Shown: positions 32,898-43,933 of the stretch, piece by piece
Numbering within the stretch: the first letter of the stretch is position 1
How the letters are laid out: the number at the start of each line of letters is the position of its first letter
NCBI RefSeq assembly: GCF_000835495.1
Contig: NW_015622546.1
Span: 994,883 to 1,058,882 of the forward strand
From: Cladophialophora immunda
Taxonomy: Eukaryota > Ascomycota > Eurotiomycetes > Chaetothyriales > Herpotrichiellaceae
Length of the DNA: 64,000 nucleotides
Direction of reading: 5' to 3'
Notes under the pieces: model-generated
What the model was told of the DNA's origin: nothing
Seen by the model: the letters and a program-made list of their open reading frames with translations, nothing else
The model's database searches: none
Made by a program: the position numbers and the translations under genes

Positions 32898-34827
32898 GCG
32901 GCCTCTCATCTCGTCTGCCCGCTGAACGGTCCATCAAAATTGCCGGGTATGCAAGGCAGCGAGTCGGGTTGGATGCCCTCTCTGCTTTCATCCACTGGCC
33001 TTTGTCGAGCATCGCGTGCCGAACTGTGTTCAGCTCTTTCCTTTCGGGATATGTGTAAAATTCTGAGGTTTTTTTTTGGTGGGATGTGCATGGCTATGGG
33101 AACGGGCGGGATCTGGAGAGTGAGGTTACTTTTGGTGCAGAAAGCTCAACACCGTCATTCATGTTCAGGATTCAAACCAGGAATCAAGGGAGACAGGCTC
33201 AGGTCATGGACATTGCGGATGAGCCTTTTGGTATGGCATTTTCAAACAGAAAAGTCCAGTATGACCCCAGAGTTCTTGGATTTGGGGGGCTTGGGTATCC
33301 TATCCAGCAGTTGACAGCGAGAGAGCACAGAGGCTTGTGTTGTTCCATCCAAGGAGGTGGTCGCTGTGAGACAAAGTTGGTTCAGAGTTGCCATAGGATC
33401 GATCCATTCCACGACTCCATACGAAAGATGAATGAATTTCTTTTTCCATTATTCGTTGCGTTCTTGTGTCCCTTTTCAGCTATATCGACGGAAGGAAGAG
33501 GCCACTCTAGGTGCGGGCTGGCTTGGCTACAATTCACGCAAGGAGATGTTCTTGATCAGTGGTGGGCTAGACTCTCCTTCCAATCACGCGGAGAATGAGC
33601 TTCCTCTCCGGAAATCGAATGCTCCAGTATCGAGAAGAGGCGAAGGTCACCCTTCCAACTCGGCGCGGGTGGTACGACTATCGTTCAAAGGAGCTCTGCC
33701 TTCCAGTTCATGTGTGTTCGCCTTCGTGGGGATCTCGGCCTTCTGTTTCACGCCGCCTGATTCTCCTACATCTGAGCCGTCTTGCGGCATATCGCCCGGG
33801 AGCTCTGGTTTGACCACCAACCCCTCCATCGGCGGAGTCATGGCCCGTGGCCCGTGAGGCTGAGAGCAGCCATGGCAGGCGTGCAGTATTGATGTCAAGT
33901 AGGTGGAAGGCAAAAGGATGGTGTGGTCTCAGGTGGGAGAGTCAAGTGTCTAGTGAAGAAGTTCGCCGTCGCCAACCATGCAAGGTGTTTGCGCAAAGGG
34001 ACTGTATCGTCACCACCGCCGGCGCCGCCTCCAGCCCTGGTGGCCGCGAATCTTTTGCTTGACATCATGGTTCTTGTAAGTAGCTGGCACAGGTTGTGCT
34101 AGCTTCCGAGTCCATATCGTAGGAGGCTTGAGCTTGTGTTCAACCCTGCAGCTGAACTTGAGAGAAGCCCCTCCCTTCGATGACGCGCTCCACTCGTCAG
34201 CTCCAATGGCGAGTTGTCCATTCAGCCTCACGGCCATCTTTCCATGAGGCTAATCGATCCGACGTGCCGGAAGGGGAAGAAGGGGGAGAGAGGGAAGAAA
34301 AGCAGAGCGAGGCGTGGTCGATCACTTGAAACGTTGTTTCATCCGCTTAGCGAGGAGGACAGCCATCATGTCAGCTTTGCAGTCAAAGGAATACCGAGTG
34401 ATTGCTGTTGCACCGATGTGTCAAACCAATGACTGCACCATATGATACAAAATAGGTATTTCGTTCCGAACCTATCAGGTCCAGAAGGAATAATACTAAA
34501 GGCCATCCATAATAACCAGGCTAAAAGCAATCAGCACGCAGACACAACTCAGAATATGCTGTCCGTTGGTCAACGGAGACACCCAAAAACCGGCATGCAG
34601 CACGTGTCCCCCTGAGGCTCCGACAGACTGTCCCGATGGCATGTGCGTGCGTGTGGAGGGCCACGCTACGGTCCTCTTTCTGATTCAACCTTGGAACCTT
34701 TGTTATGTGAGACCCTGTCGCCCTCTCACTACCGTCCAGGCCTGCCCTCGGAAAGTCCCTGGAGAAACCTGCACTCTGGTATGTGAATCCAGAACATGTC
34801 GCACGTGGAGATAATCGGGTGTGGATA
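32898..34827. other. long intergenic region, possible small unannotated gene
   Basis: Convergent spacer of 1.9 kb. On the minus strand two protein-like pieces lie close together: one from 34072 beginning MMSSKRFAATRAGGGAGGGD, and one ending at 33647 containing PHGPRAMTPPMEGLVV and an acidic tail. The acceptor before the second piece is good (GCTCTCAG), but no donor with matching phase was found. A run of nine or ten T follows 33066. No gene called. Confidence 0.35.
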
Positions 34828-36493
34828 TTAATACACGGCCTCGAGCAGATAGATCACTCCAAAGACCAAAAATGCAATTGCTCCGCCCATGGTAACTGTT
34901 CATTCACCAGTCAGCAAACTATCGACTCTCCGGTAGACATATGCAGTATAACTTACCCGTCCTCAAGCTGACCTTCCCAGCGATGGCCCGGCCTCCCAAC
35001 ACGGCGGCTCCTGTACAAATAGCATGCCCGACGAGTGCCCCGGCCGTAACCCACCAGTAGTCCTGACCCGCCGCCATTGCAATCGTTGCGATCTGAGACC
35101 GGTCACCCCATTCTCCGAGGAAGGTCATGACGAAAGTCTGCACCCACGCCGGGGAAAGGAGGAGTGAACAGAGATTGTTGATTCCGCCCAAGATGTTTTG
35201 AAGGGATGATTGGCGCACCGGCGACACATCGCGTGACGATGCGGGAGATTCGGGCGGAGAGGGGAGTCGTGAATCTGTGTTCTTTCTTCCCCCGGGGCCG
35301 CGGCCCGCTTCGAGAGCGTAAGGTGAGATAGCAGATGATCTTCTTCGATGCCTCGACATCCTTCTCGCCTGCTGATGTTCCTTCTCTTCTAATTCCAATT
35401 CCACTTCCTTCATCTCTTCACTGACGCCTTCATCCGGAGACATTGAGCGGGCTTCCACAAGCATTTTCACACCGAACACCAAGAATAACCCGGCGGCCGC
35501 AAAGTTCGTGAGAGTCTTGGGGATTAATGTTGGAACAGCGTGTCCCAGTATGGCGGATAGAACAGTCATGGTAACGAGGGCGGAAAACGCGGCTGTAAAA
35601 ACCACCACTCTAGGGTGGCGCATGGCCATGAGAGCGGCGACAAGGAACGTCTTGTCGCCAATCTCGGAGAAGATGATCATGGTGAAAGAGAGCAGGAGAG
35701 AGTGCATGGGTGAGATGACGGCAGGCTCGTGATCCTTGGGTTTACCAGACGTTTGTTGGCCAGTAGTGCTTTCGGAAGATAGGATGGTGTCTTTGGGAGA
35801 GGATGGGTTCTCGGGATGGGGAATATCGTGAGGTTTGTCGGGGAGATCTTCTGGGACCTGCTCGATGAGTGTTAATTCTGTACCATTACCAGATGGCTTA
35901 TATCTTTTCCATACCGTCAGGACCTTCTTCGTCTCCTCATCCACAGCAGGAAGTGCTTCTCCGCCGCTTGCATCTTTCATTCCCAGAACTTCGCTGTGCG
36001 GGATAGGCCTTGCGTCTTTGGGAGGATCGGGCCTCTTTTCGGTGATTTTAAAATCTTTGGACTTCCCAGATATGCCTCCTTCGACGCCTCTAGTCCCCTC
36101 AACGGGATTTGACTTGACGCGTTCGTCCATGACGGCATCATTTGTCTGGGGCAGATCGCCATCTGCAGAGAGGTCCTTGTAAGACTCCTTGAACTTTGTA
36201 CTTGCTACCGGCATCTCGTCCTCATCGCCAGTGCTCTGCGTCTTCTTCCTCGTTCTCTCTGCATTTGTCTCAACAAAGGGGCCTTCATGTGGCATTCCAT
36301 CTTTCCCATCCACTGGGGCATGTTCTGTGCCCACAGGATATGTCTTCCCAGCACTTCCTCCTGAAGCAACGACAACTTCTCCCAATGTGCCTGAAGAGAA
36401 TTCGCCTGGTTCAGCAGCGGCCGAGGCCTCGCAAAGAACGACGGCGGAGAAGAGGAATAGGAGTAGTTGGGCGCGCCGCCGTCCGATCTTCAT
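34828..36493 (-). CDS. GDT1/TMEM165-family cation (Ca2+/Mn2+) transporter
   Basis: UPF0016 family transporter of 534 residues, expected in Golgi or secretory membranes, exchanging Ca2+/Mn2+ for protons. Exons: 36493-34957 and 34895-34828. Both family signatures are present: EIGDKTF (277-283) and EWGDRSQ (461-467), each on a membrane helix, with six or seven helices overall. The last exon supplies the final helix (TMGGAIAFLVFGVIYLLEAVY); reading through the intron would instead end in a short hydrophilic tail. N-terminal signal peptide at 1-25. Odd: about 240 residues of acidic, low-complexity sequence stand between the signal peptide and the first motif, while yeast Gdt1 is about 280 residues in total. 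Confidence 0.93.
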
Positions 36494-37012
36494 GGTTGTG
36501 TAAGTAATGCGAAGATGACGAGGATAGGTGATGTCGAGATCAGCGCAGGTGAGACGGTCGAGGATTCAGGATGAAGAGGCGAATGCAGTAAAGGAAAGGG
36601 TGTCACAGATTTAACGGGGTCGACTTGTTACAACGAGGAGGTCGAACGCGCCACCATTGATCAAAACACGAATTGGCGGTGGACTCGAGCGGAGTGGAAA
36701 CCTTGAGGCTCCTTTTCGCGTGCATTTGGATCTCATTCCTGGTCCTTTTCTGGACACGGGCAATTCTGTCCCTTTTCTCTCGGGGCGTTGCCTTTCCACC
36801 AATCACCGGGGGTCGATGGGCATCTATTCTTGGCACTACTTTTTCCAGTGAGGCTGAGTGTTCCAGACCAAATCTACGTTTGCGAGAGGTAGCATCGACG
36901 CCGTCAGCCCATTGTTAGCTTCATTCTTATCTCACCGCTGTCCAGGGGACGTGCCACGGAGCGGAACTGAGGCACTTGCAAGTTGATCAGGCCTCAAGGG
37001 CTGTTGTACAGT
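36494..37012. promoter_or_regulatory. divergent promoter region
   Basis: 519 bp between the GDT1-like gene and the SPOUT methyltransferase gene. No gene seen. Confidence 0.5.
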
Positions 37013-38185
37013 ATGCCTAAAGAAAAGGTACGGAAAACTCTGCTTCCCATATATGCCATTACCAACTATGCTAAATCCCTGTAGAAACGAAAACGCGAGC
37101 CAGGAGAGAGTAAATCCGGTAACAAGTCGACAGCAACGCTCGAGAATCATCAGCGAGACAATCGTGTCGATGGACAAGAAGTCGACACCTCTAAACCCTC
37201 CGCAGTGTTCCACCCCACGGGCGGCCGGTCGCACACGCTGTCTGTTGCCATACCAGGAAGCATCATTAGCAATGCCAAATCTCATGACCAAAAGACCTTT
37301 CTAGCTGGCCAAATTGCGAGGGCTCTGGCGGTATTTTGCGTGGATGAAGTCATCATCTTTGACGACGAGGATGTTGAAACTCAGCAACAACGACCGACAA
37401 TCAGAGAAGACGAATACACGGCTTTTTCTCACCCTGACCATTTTCTAGCTCACCTTCTCTCGTACTTGGAAACGCCACCTCACCTCCGCAAGGCTTTATT
37501 CCCTATGCATCCCAATCTTCGGACTGCAGGTACACTTCCAAGTCTTGATATGCCGCACCATTTACGCGCACACGAATGGTGTGAGTATCGCGAAGGCATC
37601 ACCACCACTGCCCTTGCGGACGGCAAGGGGACCTTGGTCGATGTCGGCCTGCCCGGATTTTTACTGCTATCTGGGGCAGAGATCCCACCGAATACACGAG
37701 TGACTGTCCATCTACAAGATGAAGCCTCCAAAATCGCTGAAGCCGTCTCACCCAACGCTCCGCGGGAGGAAAAGGGGTATTTTTGGGGTTATGCGGTACG
37801 ACAATGCAATTCTCTCACAGACGTGTTTACTGAATGCCCTTATGACGGAGGCTACGACATTTCGATTGGGACTTCCGAAAGAGGCCAGCCATTGGAAAAT
37901 GTGTTGTCCGAACAATCCATGGTCAAACCAACTGGCTATAAACACGTACTCCTGGTCTTTGGTGGCGTCGCAGGCCTGGAAACCGCAGCCAAGAATGACA
38001 GAAATTGTCGAGAAATGGGTCTTGTTGGGGAGAAGGTCAAGGAATTGTTCGACGTGTGGGTAAATCTGTTACCTGGCCAGGGCAGTCGCACGATCAGAAC
38101 CGAAGAAGCCGTTTGGCTGGGATTGATGGGGTTTCAAGGTTTCTTGGACCGTCTTGTAAGGGATTCCGGATCGCCTGATGAATAA
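37013..38185 (+). CDS. SPOUT RNA methyltransferase (SPOUT1/C9orf114-like)
   Basis: SAM-dependent RNA methyltransferase of the knotted SPOUT fold, 371 residues, nuclear/nucleolar by analogy with SPOUT1. Two exons: a 15-nt first coding exon (37013-37027, MPKEK) and 37085-38185. The intron is GTACGG...CTGTAG and joins MPKEK to KRKREPGES, a basic nuclear-localisation-like stretch. Then LSVAIPGSII..., QIARALAVFCVDEVIIFDD (first strand and helix), an inserted OB-like region with GLPG, and the knot near the C-terminus: HVLLVFGGVAGLE, DVWVNLLPGQGSRTIRTEEA, where the SAM-binding loops lie. Family members are implicated in rRNA modification and spindle function. Confidence 0.9.
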
Positions 38186-38734
38186 TAAGCCCGAGTCTGC
38201 TGTCCAGAACGCTCATGCTGAGGATATCACGGTTGTGTTTTCTCGTCAAAACATCATTACTGGGTCACCTGCATCACTCAACCTCTGATCGGACACGACA
38301 ACTGATGCAGCTGTTTCGAAGGGTTCGAAGGAATGAACACAAGACTGTCGGCCTCTCCGCGGAATTACTGTGGACAAGGCTGGAGTATTTCCATCTTGCT
38401 GCTTTTTTGAGCCCCGCCGCTTTGTCATCAAAACTCGATCTCTCATGATACAATACGTCCATCACCAAATTTGCCCCAGTGTCGATGACTCGAACATCCG
38501 CTCCTGTGCGAACATACTGCCACCGCGGAAAAGGCGTGTTTCGATGTCCTCAGGAAACTCTGATTGTTTAGGCCTACCTTCGGTCCACCTAAGCGATTGC
38601 GCTTACAGAATGACGGATATCAAGAGCATACTCCCGCTATGCAACGTGGATCGCACGCAAGGAGCATCGACTGGGGTGAGAGCAAGCATCTAAACGCTGT
38701 ATGACATCTCCACATCTAACGGGTCACTATCATC
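38186..38734. other. intergenic, no gene seen
   Basis: Between two genes in the same direction; should hold a terminator and the promoter of the nitronate monooxygenase. Nothing coding. Confidence 0.5.
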
Positions 38735-39832
38735 ATGGCTGCTTCACGGGCGGTTCAACACCTCAAGGCAACTTACACCTTCCTCAAAACCCCCATCATC
38801 ATCTCCGCGCCTATGCGCGTCTTCGCTGGTCCGGACCTCGCTGTTGCAACATCCCGCGCAGGAGGTCTAGGCTTCATCGGCCCGGGCGTGCGGCCTACGG
38901 ACTTGGATTCCAAGCTTGAGAAGGCGCGGAGCCTCTTGCAGCAGACGCCCATCCCTGCCCACGACTCTATCTCGGCGAATGCTTCGGATATTGACTGCCT
39001 TCCCATTGGAGTAGGTTTTCAGCTTTTCGACGGTGATCTCGAAGTTGCTGCCGCGGCTGTACGCAAACACAGGCCTGCCGCAGCGTGGTTATTTGTTCCG
39101 GCATCTGGCCAATCTGAGTTAGATCAGTGGACACTGAGAATACGGAGAGAGTCACCGTCCACGAAGATATGGATCCAGATTGGGTCTGTCGCCGAAGCTG
39201 TTGCTGCAGCGAAAAGCACCCATGCGCCGGATGTGCTGGTCGTGCAGGGGATTGATGCTGGTGGGCACGGTCTCAGGAAAGGTGCAGGAATTGTATCACT
39301 GCTTCCAGAGGTAGCGGACGCCCTGCAAGAACTGGGATCTGAAATTCCACTCGTCGGCGCTGGTGGAGTTGCGGACGGTCGAGGAGTTGCTGCTGTCCTA
39401 GCGACGGGCGTTGCAGCAGGTGCCGTGATGGGCACCCGTTTCCTCGCCAGCAACGAGGCCGAAATCAAGAAGGGATACCAAGAGGACGTGCTGCGAGTAT
39501 CGGACGGCGGCCAAAGCACCATCCGCACGGATCTGTTCGATAGACTCCAGGGGAGGGATGATTGGCCGCCACGCTACGACGGACGTGCAATCATCAATGG
39601 AAGCGTGAGAGATGACCTAGCAGGTATGGAGTTAAAGCAGAACAAGCAGATATTTCAAGAACAATTGAAGAATGGGTCGATTGGTTGGGGAGAGGACGGA
39701 AGAATGACGGCGTATGTAGGAAGTGCCGTAGGGCTGGTGCGTGCGGTTGATTCGGCACAAGAGATTATCGAAAGGTCGAGGGGAGAAGCCAAGGCAGCTC
39801 TGCAGCTGGCCCTGGACGAGCTGGGGAATTGA
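38735..39832 (+). CDS. nitronate monooxygenase (2-nitropropane dioxygenase family)
   Basis: FMN-dependent TIM-barrel enzyme, one exon, 365 residues. It oxidises alkyl nitronates such as propionate-3-nitronate to the aldehyde or ketone and nitrite. Seen: PIIISAPMRVFAGPDLAVAT at the first strand, AGGLGFIGPG, VVQGIDAGGHG with the residues that hold the substrate, IPLVGAGGVADGRGVAAVLATGAA-like phosphate-binding region, and AVMGTRFLASNEA. These are the diagnostic blocks of the NMO family, placing it nearer the fungal short type than the mitochondrial one. Cytosolic. Stands close to a metallo-hydrolase and an FAD monooxygenase. Confidence 0.93.
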   Translation: MAASRAVQHLKATYTFLKTPIIISAPMRVFAGPDLAVATSRAGGLGFIGPGVRPTDLDSKLEKARSLLQQTPIPAHDSISANASDIDCLPIGVGFQLFDGDLEVAAAAVRKHRPAAAWLFVPASGQSELDQWTLRIRRESPSTKIWIQIGSVAEAVAAAKSTHAPDVLVVQGIDAGGHGLRKGAGIVSLLPEVADALQELGSEIPLVGAGGVADGRGVAAVLATGVAAGAVMGTRFLASNEAEIKKGYQEDVLRVSDGGQSTIRTDLFDRLQGRDDWPPRYDGRAIINGSVRDDLAGMELKQNKQIFQEQLKNGSIGWGEDGRMTAYVGSAVGLVRAVDSAQEIIERSRGEAKAALQLALDELGN

Positions 39833-40144
39833 TCGGGCTAGTGAGAAGGTTGTCTCGAAAGCGATCATCATCATACGTCCTGGGTACGGGTGGTCATGGC
39901 AAGGCTGAGCTCGCGGGTCACAAGGCTGCGTCGATAAGGGACGCAATTCCCCGCTTCTGCTCTTGCTTCACCCCGCATCAAAACATGGCAATGCTTGCTC
40001 GATCCTCAGCAGTTCCTCTGTCCCACCTCTTCTCCTCTCAGATATACCCGAGTAGCGGAGTCTCGTATCATCCCACTTGTACAAAGGTCTCACGCGTTCC
40101 AGGACAAATCGATCAAAGCACAGCCTCAGCTGCAATCATCCAAT
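39833..40144. other. short spacer
   Basis: Promoter of the metallo-beta-lactamase gene; a frame from 39995 is open into that gene but looks like leader. Confidence 0.5.
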
Positions 40145-41469
40145 ATGGCGGCATCCACCTCTACTTCCCACAATCTCTTTCCCGTCCCCTCGGGCGCCAC
40201 AGCTACCGTCTCGATCATCGACACCACCTCGCGCATCGGGCGCATAGCCGTGTCGTATCTGATGGAACCACCGCTGTCAGGCTTCGAAACCATGCCCGAG
40301 TTGCCGTCGTGGTCGTTCTTGGTCGAGTCCAGCACCACGGGCAAGAAGGCGCTCTTCGACCTGGGCGTGCCGCCCGACTGGAAGAATTTCGCGCCGGCCG
40401 TGAGCGAGGCGCTGAGCACCAGAGGATGGGAGATTTCTGCCGAGAAGAATACGAGTCAGATCTTGGAGGAGAACGGCGTGGATCTGAAGGGTGTCGGGAG
40501 CATCGTCTGGAGGTGAGTAACTCCTTTTGCTCTGCCACGAGAGCGTACACCTTTTGCCGACGAGCTGTGGCCGATGTTATCTCCGTCTGGATGTTTTGTG
40601 AAGACATGGTTGATTCTTCGGTGGAGGTGTCTAGTCACTGGCATTGGGATCACCTGGGTGATCCGTCCACGTTCCCTCCCTCGACGGAAGTGGTGGTAGG
40701 TCCCGGCTTCAAGGAGGCTTTCATGCCTGGTTATCCTGGCAAGCCCGACTCTCCGGTGCGGGAGTCGGATTTCAAGTAAGTCCATCCAGCTTGGGCAGAG
40801 GAAAGGACGCACCTGCGTCGCTCTTTTGGCTTCCACCTGCGTCCCTAGAGGCATGTGTGAAGCTGTTTTTGACCACATCTAAACCCGCTCATCAAAACCA
40901 GGGGACGAGAACTCCGAGAAGTGACATTCACCGAGCCCGGCACCCTCCAGATTGGCGACTTTCGAGCCCAAGATTTCTTCGGCGACGGATCCTTTTACCT
41001 CCTCGACACGCCGGGTCACGCGGTCGGACACGTCTGCGGACTGGCGCGCACGACTCACGAGCCCGACACGTTCATCTTCATGGGCGGCGACCTGTGCCAC
41101 CACGGCGGCGAGATCCGGCCGTCCACGTACATGCCCCTGCCGAAGCAGATTCACGTGCACTCGGTGGCGAGGGCAATGCACTCACCCTGCCCGGGAGCCG
41201 TGTTCGAGGCCGTCCAGCAGCAGCGCGGGAGGCCGCCGACCAAGCCCTTCTTCGACCCGGCCATGGGCCTCTCGATCCCGCAGGCGATCGAGACGATCGA
41301 GAAGGCGCAAAAGGCCGACGGGGACGACAACGTGCTGTTCATCTACGCCCACGACGCCACGGCGAGGGGCGTGGCTGACCTGTACCCCCTCACTGCCAAC
41401 GACTGGAAGAAGCGAGGGTGGCGCGAGAAGATGTTCTGGGCGTTCCTCGCGGATTTTGGGGTCGCGTAG
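40145..41469 (+). CDS. metallo-beta-lactamase-fold hydrolase (lactonase-like)
   Basis: Zinc hydrolase of 358 residues in three exons: 40145-40512, 40635-40775 and 40902-41469. Exon 2 begins the metal site: Ser123 then HWHWDH (His124, His126, Asp128, His129), the standard HxHxDH motif. Further ligands are probably in DTPGHAVGHV (His after TPG) and the GGDLCHHGGE block (Asp), and YAHD near the end. Similar fungal proteins are called AHL-lactonase- or YtnP-like, but the substrate is unknown. The start at 40145 was chosen because the upstream open frame (from 39995) lacks similarity. The gene converges on the FAD monooxygenase. An antisense or shifted 204-codon frame inside exon 3 is a shadow. 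Confidence 0.9.
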
Positions 41470-41749
41470 ACGCGCCCCCTCCCCCTCTTTTGAGCTGCCG
41501 TTTCGCTCTCTGTTACTCGAGTGCGAGGCCCTGCCCACGCTGAGATCCGCTTCTAGAAAGTGGTGAGGGGCTTGTGGAGGTCGCTCTACACGGGAGGAAG
41601 CCCTACCAGTCATCAGTTCTAAAGTATATACTCGCTATATATGCTCTACCGCTCCAATATCTCAAGTATATACCGAACCGCTTTCCGCACGACGGCAAGG
41701 AGACATCGCATCTATTCCCCTCGACCATTAATCCGTGTCAATCAAGCAG

Positions 41750-43074
41750 TTACTTCACGCTGTCCACCTCGCCGCCGGTGGCCGTTTCTATGTGGCCATT
41801 GACTTCCTCTCTGTACGCATTCATGCCGGCCTTAATCATGGGGGCGCCCATCAGAGTCTCCCAGTTATGCACCATGCGACTCTGCATCAGACTGATCTCG
41901 ATCTCCTTCAGGCTGCGTGTCTTCATTTCTTCCTCGTACGCCCTCACGGCCTGCTCCAGCGTCTTGGCCCCCTTTTGCGCCTCGCGCAGTTCCGACACGA
42001 GCTTCTCGGCGTCTTGGAACGCGTTGTTTAGCCCTTGCCCGCGGAACGGGGGCATATTGTGCGCGGCGTCCCCAGCCAGCGTGACGTGCGGCCATAGCGG
42101 AGAGGTCGACCAGTCCATATCCGGGCTCCACATCGTGACCGCGTCGACTTGCAGCTGTAGGTCGAGGGGCACGTTGCGGCCCGCGCTCTTCCAAGGTTCG
42201 GCGTAGGCTTCAGCCTTGGACTTGATGAAGTCGATCTTGGATTGTTGGTCCGGGAAGTCTTCAGCGTGTGGTCTGCCGGGCCACGAGAGGCACTGTTGGA
42301 AGAGGAACGTGGATGGGTCGTTCGGGTCTTTGACGTCTTGGATCGCCGTCACCCAGCTCATGCCCATCGGGTGGTAGCCGATGCGGAATATGGGGTGGGC
42401 CTTGCGCTGCAGTAGGGCAACGTCGGCAGGGAGGGTCCAGCAGGTGTTGAACATCTGTATATCGATGGGGGTGTTGGCGGCTTGGTCTTTGCCGACAAGC
42501 GCTTCACGTACGCAGGAATGGACACCCTCACAGCCGACAATAAGGTCGCCGGTGGCCGTGCTGCCGTCAGCGAAGGTCGCGGTTGCGGACCCGTTGGATT
42601 GGGACACCGAGACGATCTTGCGGCCATATCGCACGTCGATGCCGTCGCTCAGCAGGGCGCGGAGTTTGCGCCGCGACACGCGCAGAGGATTGAACCCTTG
42701 CATGTCGAAGAACTTCTCGCCCGTCTGGCCATTGAACATGGGCCAGGAGGTGTGCTTGCCCGTGTAGTACGTATCACAGTACGCCTCACCCAGACGAGCC
42801 ATGAGTTCGGGCGGGATGCATTTGGCCAGGTACTCTTGGCCGAAGTGCAGGGTCATTCCCCATTCTCGAGGCCGAGTGTGATATGTAGACTCTTCCTCGC
42901 GTTCGTAGACGGTGGCCTTGATGCCGTTCTGAGGGTGGAGGGTCTCATTAGCATGCTACTGCCAACGTCCACCTCCCGACCGGCAGCACATACCAGTTTC
43001 AATCCCTGCGCGACCAGCAATCCTGTCGCACCGGCACCAACGATCACAATCTCCAGGTCCATTTTGTCGGCCAT
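41750..43074 (-). CDS. class A FAD-dependent monooxygenase (salicylate-hydroxylase-like)
   Basis: Flavoprotein hydroxylase, 419 residues, exons 43074-42994 and 42928-41750. The 66-bp intron falls just after the first helix of the Rossmann fold. Seen: the FAD motif GAGATG (13-18) in IVIVGAGATGLLVAQGL; the ATVYERE strand end; the DG-type block VGCEGVHSCVREAL; and the second FAD block VTLAGDAAHNMPPFRGQGLN. This is the order of aromatic-ring hydroxylases and also of FAD monooxygenases of secondary metabolism. No C-terminal membrane helix, so it is probably soluble. Two ATGs (43074, 43062) are possible. Substrate unknown. It lies tail-to-tail with the metallo-hydrolase, 280 bp apart. Confidence 0.92.
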
Positions 43075-43933
43075 GAGCGCGATGGGGTTGCAGGAATGGG
43101 AGATCGACTCCTACTACAGTGAGCGGTTGCTTGAGCTGCGCTTACGCGCGTGGGTTTCGAGGATCTTGACAACTGATCACAGCTCGAACCGCTGAGGACG
43201 GCGGGGCCCAACGTTTTCCCACCTCTTTCATGACCAGGGCGTGGAGGATGTGACGTGGCCAAATTAGCCGAGACGCAGCCATTGTGATGGATGAGTCCTC
43301 GAGGCCTGGCTTCACATTGTAAGCTGGACATGTCCAACGGGTATGTACCGAGTATTTTTGACCAGCCCAACCAGCCCATCCAGCCCTGCAATCTTACCAA
43401 TCGCCAGGCATCGCTACGTCGCCGAACCAATAGGGCTGTTCGTCGCTCCCTCGACGCCGTTCGACAGTAGTTCTCGGGGAATCAGCGCGGTCTGTGCTTA
43501 TGTGGTTCCAAGCAACCAACAACCATGTGCGCAGCTGCGGTGGCTTGCGGCCCACGAGGACCTCCCTGGGCAGCATGGTTCATTGACCGCAGACGCCATC
43601 AACCACCAGCCGATCCTCGTCCCTCGGAGGCCATGGCATGGCGATCTTCTCTTTTGCATGGCAGGATGACTGCATGGGCCTTAGGCTCGTCCTTCCGATG
43701 TCGTCGTTCACCCGGCCCCCGCGGCTCCATGGCTTGAACCTTCGCAATATTGGAAGGGAGTTCAGGCAGGGGGGTGGTCACTGGGCCAAGCAAGAAGTGG
43801 TCACTTTCAAGAGATGGTAGAGAGACGGTACTCCATCCTGCCGTCTTCTCTCATTTCTCTCGAGGTCACTTTGATCTATGTTTGCGAGGTCAGCCAACTG
43901 TCGACTGCGGCACCACCACACAGAGGATTTACT
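43075..43933. promoter_or_regulatory. divergent promoter region
   Basis: 859 bp between the FAD monooxygenase and the methyltransferase remnant. No gene seen. Confidence 0.45.

Noticed and set aside
40791..41566. Alternative plus frames of 195-204 codons in the metallo-beta-lactamase exon 3
   Set aside because: Compositionally Ser/Arg/Pro-rich shadows; the true frame carries the metal ligands.
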